This document shows, piece after piece, positions 23,057 through 34,657 of a stretch of 64,000 nt of DNA; position 1 is the first letter of the stretch, and each line of letters starts with the position of its first letter. A model generated the notes under the pieces. It did no database searches, was not told where the DNA came from, and was given only the letters and a program-made list of their open reading frames with translations. The stretch comes from Arabidopsis thaliana (Eukaryota; Streptophyta; Magnoliopsida; Brassicales; Brassicaceae). The stretch lies in NCBI RefSeq assembly GCF_000001735.4, contig NC_003074.8, forward strand, positions 4,030,101 to 4,094,100, read 5' to 3'. Made by a program: the position numbers and the translations under genes.

Positions 23057-24862
23057 GAGTTTAAGATATTTATGTTCTTGTTCTGTAAGAAAGTAAAGTT
23101 TGAAGAGTTATGGTGAAGAAAGAGGAGCTTTTTATAGAGAGAAAGCGAGAGAGAACCTCACTTTTGAAGCGAGTGGTCCATAAATGTTAGTAGCAGAATC
23201 TCTAGTTACGTAGAGTTGACCACTATACACATTTCTTTGTTTGTCGCACACAAAAAAATAATTAAATTCTGTTATTACTCTTATTGTATACCATTAAGTC
23301 TTTAACAATGACTAGATAAAATAGGATGGAACATTTACGGAAAAAGGCTGCGAAAGAATTCATTGGTTAGTATAAGAAATTCTGCAAGCATCTTAGATTG
23401 TAGTCTATGGATGGTTCAAGTAAGACGCCCTTTCGATCTCTTCTAATCATTACTTATCTATTTATACATTTTTGAGATATACAAACAATAATAAAACAAA
23501 GACGACAATTCAAAGATAGATGATTAGGGAAAGATCATAGAGACTAAAAGTGAGTTTGGAACATTATTGGTCTTAAACTTTAGGGGCGTAGAATAGGGTG
23601 GAAAAGAGATTAGCTGTGAATGCTAATCCTTGTAATTATTAGGTTAGTACATATCTTTTCACTTTACCAAAAGCAAAATATATGTGTATTATGAATTGAA
23701 AATTTGAAGACTTTTTTACTAGAAAGTAAAATGTGAAGACAGAATGTCGTCATGTTACTATGTGAGCCGTGAGGAGAGTGGTTTTGGTTTGATTTGTTAA
23801 ATCTACTTTTGGATTCAAGAAACGTAAGATGGTCTCATCGTCCTCTCAAGGTGGGATGGGTGGGTAATGCTGGCCCAATCAAACCACGTGTTTCAAATTC
23901 AGATTTCACCATCGCCACTTGAGTGTGATGGTTACCTGAACCTAATGATTTTGGCCTTTTATATCTTGTTTTCGAAAACTCTGAACTATAAATAAGATAT
24001 AGAGGTTTGAGAAAACAATGGTTGAATTTTCATAAGCAAAGAAATTGGAAAGAATCCAAGTTTGATCACACTTGACTATCATTTCACTTTTTTTTTGTTT
24101 TTAATTCCTAAAATTGATCTAATAGATTATATATAAACATATATGTACCTAATTAATCTCTGGTATATGTAAGACATTCACTTTTTATTTTTGGTTGGTA
24201 ATTTTATATCGCTGCAGTATATGATTTAACGATTTAATAATTACGAATCATAATAACTATATCAAAGCGATACCAAAAACGATATAGTTAAATTTTATAC
24301 CATTATTGTCTACTATTTTTTTTACCATTTCAAGATAATTTTATATCGTTTACCGTTTTTTCTTCCCGCGAAAAAATTCATACCACATTCTAGCTCCAAT
24401 TGAATTAAAATGTATCAAATTCTCTATCAAATCAGGATTTTATAAACTATAAGGTACAATTTATATCCCAGCTGATTAACTCTAGTCCAAAGCTTAAAGA
24501 CAGAACAGTATACCGGACTAAATTTCCGGTCCATTTTGTATAGGGAGACATTTTACTAAACAAACCGGTTTGGCGAACCGGAGTATTTGCATAACTGAAA
24601 CAACATTTATAAGAAAGAAAAGTAGAAATGAAAAAAACATTTTGCATAGAAGAGAGAGAGGCGGAGAGAGAGGAAAGTGAAGAAGCAATCGTGAGAGACT
24701 CTCTCGAGTCTTCCCTGAGTCACTCCTCTCCTCTCACACCTTTTTGCTTCGCGATTAAGAGTCAGAGAGAGAGAGATAGTAAACATCGAACGTCTTCCAT
24801 TTCATCTTCCTTCGATTACCTTGTTAGGGTTTTGTATTTTGGCTTCTGGATTCTTCTTCACT
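23057..24862. other. divergent promoter region between ZIP1 and the DCN1-like gene
   Basis: 1.8 kb, AT-rich. A 10-bp inverted repeat 'taactatatc ... gatatagtta' lies near 24256-24292. The DCN1-like leader (24640-24860) is GA/CT-rich. I did not find a convincing zinc-deficiency bZIP palindrome (RTGTCGACAY) here by eye. No gene supported. Confidence 0.5.
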
Positions 24863-26726
24863 ATGGTACGCGCTTTCTCCTTCTCCTCCTTTTGTTTTTT
24901 TCCCTCTGCTTTAGGTTTGCGGATCCTCTTATGGCGTCTTTGCTTTTCTGATTCTTAGAGTTTCATTTTAAGTCGAGTAGAAAACGAACAAGGCTCCTTA
25001 ATTTTGCGATTTCAGTGATTGTCGACATCTTTGTTAATCATATGATTGGTTTTGTTTTCTGTAGCATAAGTTGAGCAGAAGCAACCGTGACAAACTTCAG
25101 CAGTTCGTGGCTATCACAGGAGCTAGGTAACTGGATCTATCTCCGTAGAGCAAGCCTTATCACTAGATTTGTTGTTATTAGGCCAAAACAGGGACTAGAA
25201 TTGGTTTTGTCCATATTTATCTCAAATTGTGTGTTTGGTTTGATTTGTTTAAATAATGTGGGCAGTGAGAAGAATGCTCTTCAGGCTCTCAAAGCCAGTG
25301 ATTGGCACCTTGAAGCAGCGTTTGATGTGTTTTACAGCCAGCCTCAACCAAGAAGCAATGCTGCTGAAGTAAGACGCTTGGAGGAGCTCTACAATAGATA
25401 TAAAGGCAAGCTTCTTGTTGTTACTCTTTTGAGTTGATCATTTGTGTGTACCTTGTGCTTTAGTATTGACATGTTACGTCTTGCAGACCCGTATTCTGAT
25501 ATGATTCTTGCGGAGGGTATCTCGGTTCTGTGTAATGATCTTGAGGTATTTTATATCATTGCATAATGCTTTAAGAATGATGTGGTTTTATCTTCCATTA
25601 ATAACAACTGTCTTGAATTTTTCTTCAGGTGGAACCGCAAGACATAGTCACGGTATGTTCAATATCAAACTTTTCCTACAACTTTGTCCATGTGTTCTTG
25701 CTTTCGTCTTGGGCTACCAAACTACATATGCTGAGTTAAACTCGTTGGTTTTCTTGCTCATCTTCTTTCAGTTGGTTCTTTCGTGGCATATGAATGCTGC
25801 AACAGCGTGTGAGTTTTCCAGGCAAGAATTTATCAGTGGATTACAGGCATTAGGGTGAGTGAAATGATCAAGGGTCTTTCCAGTTTTCTTTTATGTTGTG
25901 ACCTGATCAAGGGTCTTTTGATGTGGAGTACTAAGACCCAATTTTCTGATGGCAGTGTAGATTCAATCGGGAAGTTGCAGGAAAAGCTGCCATTTATGCG
26001 TTCTGAGCTTAAAGATGAACGTAAGGAGAAAATTGAGTCGCCATTCTTTTATCTGGTTTACGATTTGATTGATGGATTGTCCCATGTTAGCTGACATATG
26101 TGTAATGTTTTTCTTGTGCATTTATCTTTTTCAGAAAAGTTCCATGAGATATACAACTTTGCTTTTGGGTGGGCGAAAGAGAAGGTGACAAAACTTGATT
26201 TGAAGTAGTTGCTTTTAGAAGATAGCTGTTTTTTCTTGGTCGGTGACAAATAGTGTAACTGTAAAATGTTTCAGGGGCAGAAATCTCTTGCCTTAGACAC
26301 AGCGATTGGGATGTGGCAGTTGCTCTTTGCAGAAAGAGAGTGGCCTTTGGTAACTCACTGGTGTGATTTCTTGCAGGTAAACTCTCGAGTATAATAATAT
26401 CATCAAGGCATGTTCTATCATATTTGTTACTTCTGATACAATTTTGTTTCCCAAAATCAGGATCGTCATAACAAGGCCATATCTAAGGACACATGGGCAC
26501 AGCTACTGGAATTTTCAAGGGTAAAAGAAAAACTAGATACAGTTGTGCTATTGAGCTTACATTGATTGCAACTATGGGCTTAGCGTTGATATATGGATTG
26601 AGACAATATTTTGTGATGCAGATGGTCGACCCAGTGCTGTCGAATTACGATGCAGAAGGAGCATGGCCTTACCTGATTGATGAATTCGTTGAGTATTTGT
26701 ATGACAAAAATGTCGTTGAGAAGTGA
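24863..26726 (+). CDS. DCN1-like protein (cullin neddylation E3 co-factor)
   Basis: Eleven exons encode 250 aa. The first coding exon is only the ATG (24863-24865), joined to HKLSRSNRDKLQQFVAITGAS at 25065-25126. Residues 8-45 form a UBA-like helix bundle (FVAITGASEKNALQALKASDWHLEAAFDVFY). The rest is the PONY/DUF298 domain with the Asp-rich neddylation surface (YDAEGAWPYLIDEFVEYL). The family binds cullin and the NEDD8 E2 (UBC12) and promotes cullin neddylation, activating SCF/CRL ligases. The intron after exon 3 (25266-25405) starts with GC (AAAG|GCAAGC) and ends CTTGCAG at 25486: a GC-AG intron needed to keep the frame (AAA G|AC CCG). At3g12760 by position. Confidence 0.95.
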
Positions 26727-26926
26727 CCAGCCAACTGGGAGAAGTAATCAACTCTATTTGACAATGTTCCTTTCTTCTCATTATTTTAAATAGACTTGCT
26801 TATCTCACAGATTTTTCTATTGTGTTTGTCAGAATCTTTAAATTGATGATTAAATAAGTAAGCTTTTCAACCTTAAGACTAATCTAGTTTTTAGTATAAT
26901 GATACCAACAATTGCTCTTCTCTCTG

Positions 26927-29093
26927 TTACCAATAATCACCACAGGAACAAACTCCATCCTTAAAATGGTGGAACCTATTTGTATCTCTCACAACAATCT
27001 CTCTGTCCACTAGCTTCGAGATAAGCTTTGTAGCAGCATGACAGTTTACGCATGCTCTCAGATTCTTTGTGATCCGCAGTGGTGTGCCTTGGGGTGTACT
27101 TATAAGCCCATACGCAATCGCGATCCTCTCGCTGTGGCTGCACAAAGTCTCTTCAGCTTCTTCATCGTTGAGATCGTGCAATGAAGCATCCTTGTTAGCC
27201 ACAAATCCACCTTCCTTCAATCTACTCTCTATCCACTCTACTTGTCTCTCTATCTCTTCATATCTCGGATGTGACTTATCACCCACTCGGAAAGCCTCCA
27301 ACCTTCCCCTTACTTCAACCCAGCTACATCCAACGTCTTTGTTCAATCCTTTCTCCTTCATTCTCACTCGCACCTCTGCAACACGGTCCCACAAACGTGC
27401 TGCAGCATACAGATTAGAGAGCTGTACATAGTGGCCTGTGTTGGATGGGTCTATTGAGAAAAGCTGTTGAGCTGCATATTCTCCCAGTTCAACGTGGCGA
27501 TGCTTCTTGCAAGCGCTTAGGAGTGCTCCCCAAACCGTTACACCGGGCTGGACCGGCATGCATTTGATCACTTCATAAGCTTGATCCAGATGACCAGCAC
27601 GCCCGAGAAGATCAATGACACATGCATAATGTTGCTGTTGTGGATTTATTTTGTGATCCGCCATCCGGTTGAAAAACCACCAGCCTTCTCTTACCATGCC
27701 TGAATGGTTACAGGCCATGAGAAGCCCCAGAAAAGTGACGTCATTGGGATGTACTCCACCACGCTCCATTGCACGGTACAGACTGATTGCTTCTCTTGCC
27801 CGCCCGTGCAATCCATACCCAACAATCATAGCACTCCACACCACAACATCCCTGTCAAGTGTTCGGTCAAAAACCAACCTTGCGCCTTCTACACTTCCAC
27901 ATTTAGCAAACATATCGATTAATGCGCTGCTTATGAAAACGTCATCCCTGTAGTCACTTCTGCCTACATATTCATACATACTGCGAGCCTGCTCAAGAGA
28001 ACCTACTTGAGCGCAAGCCGAAATGGCAGATGTTATAGAGATGGTGTCGGGTCTAACATCTTTATTGATCATCTCATGAAACATATCAATAGCTTCCCTG
28101 GCATAACCGTTCTTCGCATAGCCAGAGATCATGGCGTTCCACAAAATCAGGTTAGGTGACTTCATCTTATCAAACAGAATCTTGGCAGTTGCAACTTGGC
28201 CACATTTTGCATACATGGTGTTGAGAGAGATGAGTAAGTCAGGCTCTATTTCAAGACCCATCTTCACAACAGAAGCATGAATAGATCTCCCTTGCTTCAA
28301 ATCCTGCAAGCAAGTGAAAGCATTGAGAACGCTGACAAGAGCTACCCAGTCAGGCTTCACATCCATCTTCCTCATCTGACTAAAAATCTCAAGAGCCTCC
28401 ATAGGCTCACCGTTCTGAGCATAAGCTGAAACGATAGCAGTCCATGAGACTATCGTCCTCTCTGGCAATGGCAGTCCTTCAAACACAGTTCTCGCAGATC
28501 CCAAACGCCTACATTTCGCATACAAGGCAATGAGACCGTTCTGAACAAACACATCCGCATCAAATCCAAGCCTGAACACCTGAGCATGAACGAATCTACC
28601 CATCTGAAGATGAGACAAACCGCTGCAAGCTTTAAGAAGATGAGGGAAAGTGAAAGAATCAGGAGAAACACGAGCGAGTTGCATATTGGAATACATGAGA
28701 AGAGCATCTTGGAAGTGATTGTTCCTTGAATAACCCCTGATTATAGCATTCCAAGGGAATATTTGAGGACGAGGTAAATCGTCGAACACTTGGCGTGCAA
28801 AAGTAATGTCACCAAAGGAAGAGCTAGCGTGAATGAGCTTGGTGATCAAGAAACCACTGAACTGCAAACCTAAAACAAGTAAACGTGCGTGGATTTGCTT
28901 CAGCTGAGCTTTATGAGTGGCACTATCAATAAGCGAAGCGTAGAAAGAATCAGAATGGATTCCAGAATTGGCTGCACCAAAAAAAAAAAAAACATTTCAC
29001 TTTGGTGGTTTTGGGATTGAATTGGACATAAGTAACAAGAGAGTTCTTCTTACTGTAGAGCAAAGGAGAAGCAAGACAAGATGCTTCCGACAT
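26927..29093 (-). CDS. MEF22: PPR-E-DYW RNA editing factor MEF22
   Basis: Two exons, 29093-29054 (40 bp) and 28971-26927, encode 694 aa. The short first exon supplies MSEASCLASPLLY plus the first base of a Thr codon; without it the long frame has no ATG. PLS-class pentatricopeptide repeats run from about residue 20 to 540. An E/E+ region and a full DYW deaminase domain follow: HSERIAIAYGL (HxE zinc/catalytic motif), CVNCH (CxxC) and C-terminal CGDYW. MEF22 is reported to be needed for C-to-U editing at a mitochondrial nad3 site (memory). The intron acceptor polypyrimidine tract contains 14 consecutive T (28992-28979). Confidence 0.96.
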
Positions 29094-29671
29094 GGTTATT
29101 ACTCTGTCTTCCTTACTATTAGTTTTGTTATCTCCATCATTTTAAATAGTAGCACACTATTCACATATCAATGTTTGAATTACATGTTTTCTCGGAATAT
29201 GTTTGATTTATTTGAAAAGCTTGTAAATATTTTTTGTGACTTGGGCCCATTCTCCTAATTCTCTACCAACACAAGCCTTTTAAGGCCCGGGGAGCGATTT
29301 GATTTTTTTTTTTAGGGCAAACAATGTATTAATAATTCTTTAGTCCTATTGAATGAAAAAATAAATTAAGATTGAAAGATTATTATATTTATAACTAATA
29401 ATAACAAATAAGCAGTATATTTAGGATTAGAAAAATAATCATATTAAGGAAATGAATCATAAGAAGTTTGTTAAAACAGTTACCAAATAAGAAAACACAA
29501 TTAATCAGGCTCATAATCATATCTCGGTGAGAATCTATATAACTTATCCTTTAATTCTTAGGGTTTAAGCTTTTCCTAATCCTAAATGACATTAGCTTAA
29601 CAACTCGCTTAAAGATCCACAATAAAATACTTAGGAGAGGCAGAAACAGAGCTCACGAGAAAAGCAAAATC
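29094..29671. other. intergenic promoter region, MEF22 / E2-like gene
   Basis: Bidirectional upstream region. GGCCCA-like motifs ('ttgggcccatt', 29241; 'aaggcccggg', 29282) occur near the MEF22 side. The rest is AT-rich with no ORF of interest. Confidence 0.5.
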
Positions 29672-30844
29672 ATGAGTAATGATAGTTCTAATATTACTAA
29701 TCTCTTCGAAGGTAGGGATAAAGGTATTGGTGCAAGCAGCAGCGACTCTGATGATGATCGAGCAGGTAAACCTAGAGTATTACTTGCAGACGAATTTAGG
29801 TCAAAATCTGCTAATCAATATATGAGACGTGAGGAGAAAGTTTTCGCAGGTTCTTCTACTGAGCAGGAAGAAGATGAATCCCAAAACCTTGTACCGGAGT
29901 CTAAACCGGGATCGGAAGGTGAAAAAGTGGGTGACATCGTTCGTTTTGGTAAAGACAGTTACTTCGTTATTGATATCTTCGAGAAAGAGATCATGGAGTT
30001 AGGAGACAAAGTGGATTTAAACTACAAGAGATTCAAAAAGTTCGAAGCTGTTGATGGAGGCGCTCCGCGAGATCATCACTTCTACAACTACCGTTGCTGT
30101 TACTCCTCTTATTTATGCGTCTGCGCGAGTAGTACTGTGGATAGATTGTGGGGGATTCTAGAGAGGGGTCTAGCCTCCAGAGAGAAGGAAGGCGTCAGCT
30201 TCTTCGTGAGAACTTACAAAGAGAGAAAAGAGCTGATGAGAGTTGCTGTCACTGTAACAGATTGTTATCAGAATCATAATTTGTACTTCTTCGACCTCAA
30301 GTTCCCCAAGGAGTATCCATATCAAGCACCGAGTTTCTATTACCATCCGTATGACCTTCGTTTGAGTACTCCTGAAGACCAAAAGTCACTGAGAGATAAG
30401 CACTGCTACAACATCGTAGATGTGTTTCTCCACATTCAAGAGATTGTGTTGATGAACACTAACAAGTCATGTAACCAGATGCTAGATATCCTGGAACGGC
30501 CACTCGCGGGGTTTCAAGATTTCGTAATAGGGTATTTTAGGAAGAAGGGGCCTTTGATTCTGCGGAACATGCTGCAAGAGTTTGATATGGAGGAAGAGAG
30601 GGACAAGAAAATGTTCTGGAAGATGTACTTTGCGTTTGAAGGCAATAAAGTTTATTGTGAGCAGATTCTCAACAGTGATCTGAAAGCAGAGCTGGAGAAA
30701 TTGAAGGAGAAAGAGTATACATTAAGCGATTACTACTATGGCTCATCATCTTCCAACTACCCAACCTACACTCAAAGGGATGATGGTATCAAGAAGACTT
30801 CCAAAAGCTTTTGGAACAAGTACTTGTCTGTGTCTTTTGATTGA
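29672..30844 (+). CDS. divergent ubiquitin-conjugating (E2)-like protein, intronless
   Basis: A single 1173 bp frame encodes 390 aa. The acidic, Ser-rich N-terminus is followed by RFKKFEAVDGGAPRDHHFYNY (about 120-140), which resembles the 'F..VD...DHHF' motif preceding the UBC domain in the large plant E2s (UBC23-26 type). A UBC-like fold follows: SFFVRTYKERKELMRVAVT, YFFDLKFPKEYPYQAPSFYYH. The usual HPN-type element and the 'GKVCLSLL' active-site context are not recognisable; a Cys in DKHCYNIV is the nearest candidate. So it may be inactive, or a UEV-like scaffold. Lack of introns suggests retroposition, or loss of introns, from a UBC23-26 relative. At3g12775 by position. Confidence 0.8.
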   Translation: MSNDSSNITNLFEGRDKGIGASSSDSDDDRAGKPRVLLADEFRSKSANQYMRREEKVFAGSSTEQEEDESQNLVPESKPGSEGEKVGDIVRFGKDSYFVIDIFEKEIMELGDKVDLNYKRFKKFEAVDGGAPRDHHFYNYRCCYSSYLCVCASSTVDRLWGILERGLASREKEGVSFFVRTYKERKELMRVAVTVTDCYQNHNLYFFDLKFPKEYPYQAPSFYYHPYDLRLSTPEDQKSLRDKHCYNIVDVFLHIQEIVLMNTNKSCNQMLDILERPLAGFQDFVIGYFRKKGPLILRNMLQEFDMEEERDKKMFWKMYFAFEGNKVYCEQILNSDLKAELEKLKEKEYTLSDYYYGSSSSNYPTYTQRDDGIKKTSKSFWNKYLSVSFD

Positions 30845-31026
30845 TTACTAGTGTCTGGTCCATGTCTTTTCTTATCTCTTGATATTTTTTTTCAGAATTT
30901 TAATATGTGAGTTTTCTTTTCCGGGGAATGAGACTCTGATACATAGTAAAGTTTTGCATAGGTAGATTTAAAGCGAAAGAAACTCTTTTAAGTATACAGC
31001 GTTTGCCTTATAGATGGTAAGAGTTT

Positions 31027-33040
31027 CTAAACAGTGACTGGGATTGCTTCATCAAGGGCGATCACACCGGGAAGTACTTTTCCTTCCAACAGCTCCAAGC
31101 TGGCTCCACCACCAGTGGAGATGTGACTCATGACTCCTGCTACTCCTACTTTCTCCACTGCAGCCACTGAGTCTCCTCCTCCTATTATCGTTGTCACTCC
31201 TTTTTCACTTAGCTCTGCTAGTTTATTCGCTATCGCCTGCAACAACCATAATCCCAAACTTAATCTAATTTTCATCTACCATTTGTTTACTCTATGAGGA
31301 ATCATTTTCTTACCTCTGTTCCAGCCGCAAACTTTTCCATCTCGAAAACTCCCATAGGTCCATTCCAAATGACTGTTTGTGTTGTGTCCAGAGCTTCGTT
31401 GAAAGTTTTGATAGAGTCTGGACCAATGTCCAGTCCCATCCATCCGTCCTCAATGCCTGATGCAGGCACAATCTACAAACATCCACATGACATACTTTAC
31501 TCAGAACACAAAGCTCTAGCAAGATCAATATTAATCAATTCTATTCTCTCATCTATCTCCTTTAGGATGATCATCAACACAGAACATCATGCTTAAACAG
31601 GAACATAACTAACAACACCTACTTCTCATTTTTCTTTTATAAGGCACACATATAGAATTAAAACTGCCAAGCATTACGCAATTGCAAAATGAGAGAGACA
31701 GACCTTGCTGTTGGCATCAGGAGCAAACTTGTCAGCAACTACAACATCTGTTGGCAACAAAAGAGAGACTCCTTTGGCCTTAGCTTTGGCAAGGAGTTCT
31801 GTAGCCAATTCAAGCTTGTCTTCTTCAACAAGGGACGAACCAACTGAAAGACCCTGTGCCTTGTAGAATGTGAAGATCATTCCACCACCAAGAAGAAGAA
31901 TATCACACTTCTCCAGAAGCGATTCAATAACTCCAATCTTGGATGAGACTTTGGAACCACCCACTATGGCTGCAAATGGTCTCTTTGGGTTTGAAACAGC
32001 ACCAACTAGGTAGTCCAGTTCCTATAGAGGTAGAGAGAAGTAAACAAAAAGTTCATGGTACCATTTGTAGCAACGATGCTTCAATGCTGAATAGAATAAT
32101 CTCTATCAAAATATTACCTTTTGCAAAAGGAAACCAGCAACTGAAGGCTTCAAGAACTTAGTGACTCCTTCGGTAGAAGCATGAGCTCTGTGAGCAGTTC
32201 CGAAAGCATCATTGACATAAAGGTCAGCTAGAGAAGCAAGCTTCTTAGCAAACTCAGGATCGTTCTTCTCTTCCTCCTTGTAAAACCTGACGTTCTCAAG
32301 AAGCAAAACTCCACCTTCAGGTAGAGAAGCCACCAAGCTTTCCACTTCTGGGCCAATACAATCATCAGCTTTCGTGACCTGCAAAATTCACCATCAATAA
32401 GCTGTCTCAAGTGATTGATTCTCATAGGTAGATGATTGATTACTGAGACAAATCACGGACTTTACCTCAATACCAAGAAGCTCGGAGAGCCTAGGGACAA
32501 GAGGAGCCAAACTAAACTTTGGGGTGACTCCCTTTGGCCTTCCCTGAAAGATCAAAGTGTTCAACTTTAGTTCAGGTGATGGAGGAATCAAACGTAAGGA
32601 GTGTGTGGGAATAATATTACCAGATGAGTGGAGAGGATAACTTTAGCACCATTTTCAATCAAATACTTGATCGTTGGAATGGCGGCACGGATTCTGGTAT
32701 CGTCAGTGATAGTCTGATTATCATCGAGAGGTACATTGAGATCAGCTCTCACGAAAACCTTCTTCCCCTTCAAATCAGCTGAGGTCAGATCTCCGACGCT
32801 CTTCTTCGCCATAGAAACCACTCCTCTGCTTCCCTTCCCACGCACCGATTCAACTTTGGAAGCAACGTGGAGAGAGAAACGACGGGAATCTAGAGTGGCG
32901 GAGAAGCCTAGAGGACGCGCGGAAACAGAGGTAGAGGGAATTGGCAGAAGGGAGGCACGTGCGCGAGTTCCGGCGGAGGAAGCAACAGCGCCGGTGGACT
33001 TAAGGAGTGAAAAGGCGGAACTTGCGGCAGCGGAAGCCAT
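31027..33040 (-). CDS. PGK1: chloroplast phosphoglycerate kinase 1
   Basis: Six exons, all phase 0: 33040-32621, 32543-32466, 32378-32118, 32021-31704, 31472-31314, 31236-31027; 481 aa. The first ~75 residues ([17 protein letters not shown]..., Ser/Ala/Arg-rich) are a plastid transit peptide ending near [11 protein letters not shown]. The mature enzyme shows the substrate-binding [40 protein letters not shown], the nucleotide site GPMGVFE, and the C-terminal [11 protein letters not shown] and [17 protein letters not shown]. It catalyses 3-phosphoglycerate + ATP to 1,3-bisphosphoglycerate in the Calvin-Benson cycle. Start is the Met at 33040; upstream codons lack a better ATG. Confidence 0.98.
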
Positions 33041-33362
33041 GTGGATCAATCAAAGAAGATAAAAAGATGAGGAGATGAGAAACAGAGAGAGTGACTCACA
33101 ATGTTCTTATTTATTAGCCATTTGAGATTTTATGAGTTTGGAATATTTCTCTCTTATCACTGATGAGAGGTTCAAAAGCGATTATCTTTTTGATCATATA
33201 TTCGTTACTGTTTTGCCTCTTTTGCAAAGAAAGCTACTTTATTGTGCATAAGATAGTTTGATCTACATAATCTTAATACCATTTTCTCAGTCTCCAATGT
33301 AATTCAATAAACCAAAACATTTTTTCAATGTGCACTTATTTGATATCTGAAATTCAAATGAT
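33041..33362. other. PGK1 promoter / SDRB 3' flank
   Basis: About 320 bp between the PGK1 start and the SDRB stop (both minus). 'gttcttatttattagcc' at 33102 reads as a possible TATA-poor AT block on the reverse strand. No gene or repeat seen. Confidence 0.45.
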
Positions 33363-34657
33363 CTACAGCTTGCTGGTTGGGAGACCAACAGGCTTGGCCC
33401 TAGACCTCTTCTCCACCGCACGAGAGAGTTGCTTCACCGCTTCTTTAGGCAAGTGGCGAGGTTTGCTAAGCCACAGTCCTCCATCTACCACCATTGTTAG
33501 TCCGCTCACATATTTCCCTGTTAAACAAATCAAGCAATGAGTTACATCATCTAACCATGTATATATGTTTTATATTAAAGAGTGTGCTTTATTTAACTCA
33601 GCATACCAGAATCACAGCTGAGGTAGAGTGCAGCCATAGCGATATCCCACTTCTCTCCAACTTTATAAAGAGGCATGTACTCTCTGGTTTTGTTTTCAAT
33701 CTCCTCAGGTACAAGTTTACTCATTCCAGGTGTACCTCCAATAGGACCTGGAGCAATCCCGTTCACTCTAATATCATAGTCAGTTCCCCACTCCAATGCC
33801 AAGTTTCTTGTGGTAGCATCAACTGCAGCCTGTTTCAAGTTTCAAACTCCTAAGATCACATTTTTGCTACATCTTTTGTTCCTATTACTTAGTTCTTGAT
33901 TCTCTAACCAAAACTCAAGACATTGAATGACTCTATCAGACTAATCAAATTACCTTGGCTGCAGAGACATGTATTTGGTACCAAGAAGCCGTGTAGTGCA
34001 AAGTCGCGCTAATGTTAATAATCGAACCTCCACCGCTTGATGAGTCTCTTCCAGGCGCTCCTTTCTTAAGATACTTGAGAGCTGCGTGACACATGTTGAA
34101 TGTTCCTACCGCATCAATGTCTAAGACTGCACATGCACAACAAAAAAACGTTTCCTTGAGCTAAATTGACAAACTTTCAGGCATAATTCTTCTCAGATCA
34201 TGATCAAATTAATGAGAAAACGAAAAAGGAACCTGTTCTGAAGCCATTAGGAGACAAATCCTCAGCAGCAGCCAGAAAATTGCCAGCAGCGGCGTTAACA
34301 AGAATATCAAGTTTACCAAAATGCTGAAAAGTTGCTTCCACAACTCTTCTCGCATCTTCTTGCTTACGAACATCACCTTCCAATCCAATAGCCTTCAAAC
34401 GAAACAGAAATCAGACAGATTCAAACACATATCCAACAAACAAAGTCCTCAAAACAAAAATCGCTGATTACCTGGATTCCAAGAGATCGAAGAGCAGAGA
34501 CGGCGTCATCGAGGACTTGTTTTCGTCGTCCCATGATAGCGATAGAAGCTCCATGTTTGCCAAACTGAGAAGAGATCTCAAAACCGATACCGGATCCACC
34601 ACCGGTGATGAGAGCCACTTGACCTCTGACGACATCAGGTTTGAACGGAGAGTCCAT
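33363..34657 (-). CDS. SDRB: peroxisomal short-chain dehydrogenase-reductase B (2,4-dienoyl-CoA reductase-like)
   Basis: Five exons: 34657-34472, 34392-34233, 34126-33954, 33829-33607, 33517-33363; 298 aa. The Rossmann fold has GGGSGIG (about 19-25) and NAAAGNF. The protein ends ...PTSKL, a canonical PTS1 peroxisome signal. In the active-site region (NISATLHYTASWYQIHVSAAKAAVDA) the lysine of SAAK is kept but the classical YxxxK spacing is absent, as in mammalian peroxisomal 2,4-dienoyl-CoA reductase. It probably reduces 2,4-dienoyl-CoA with NADPH, for beta-oxidation of polyunsaturated fatty acids. The Met at 34657 is preferred over the upstream start at 34690. Confidence 0.95.

Noticed and set aside
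24256..24292. 10-bp inverted repeat 'taactatatc/gatatagtta'
   Set aside because: AT-rich palindromes of this length are expected by chance in 64 kb of AT-rich DNA; no other supporting signal.
28968..29258. + strand ORF of 96 aa (MAAPKKKKTFHFGG...)
   Set aside because: It is antisense to the MEF22 first exon and intron; the Lys run comes from the T14 tract of that intron.
30170..30382. - strand 70-aa ORF inside the E2-like gene
   Set aside because: Antisense shadow of the UBC-like coding region.
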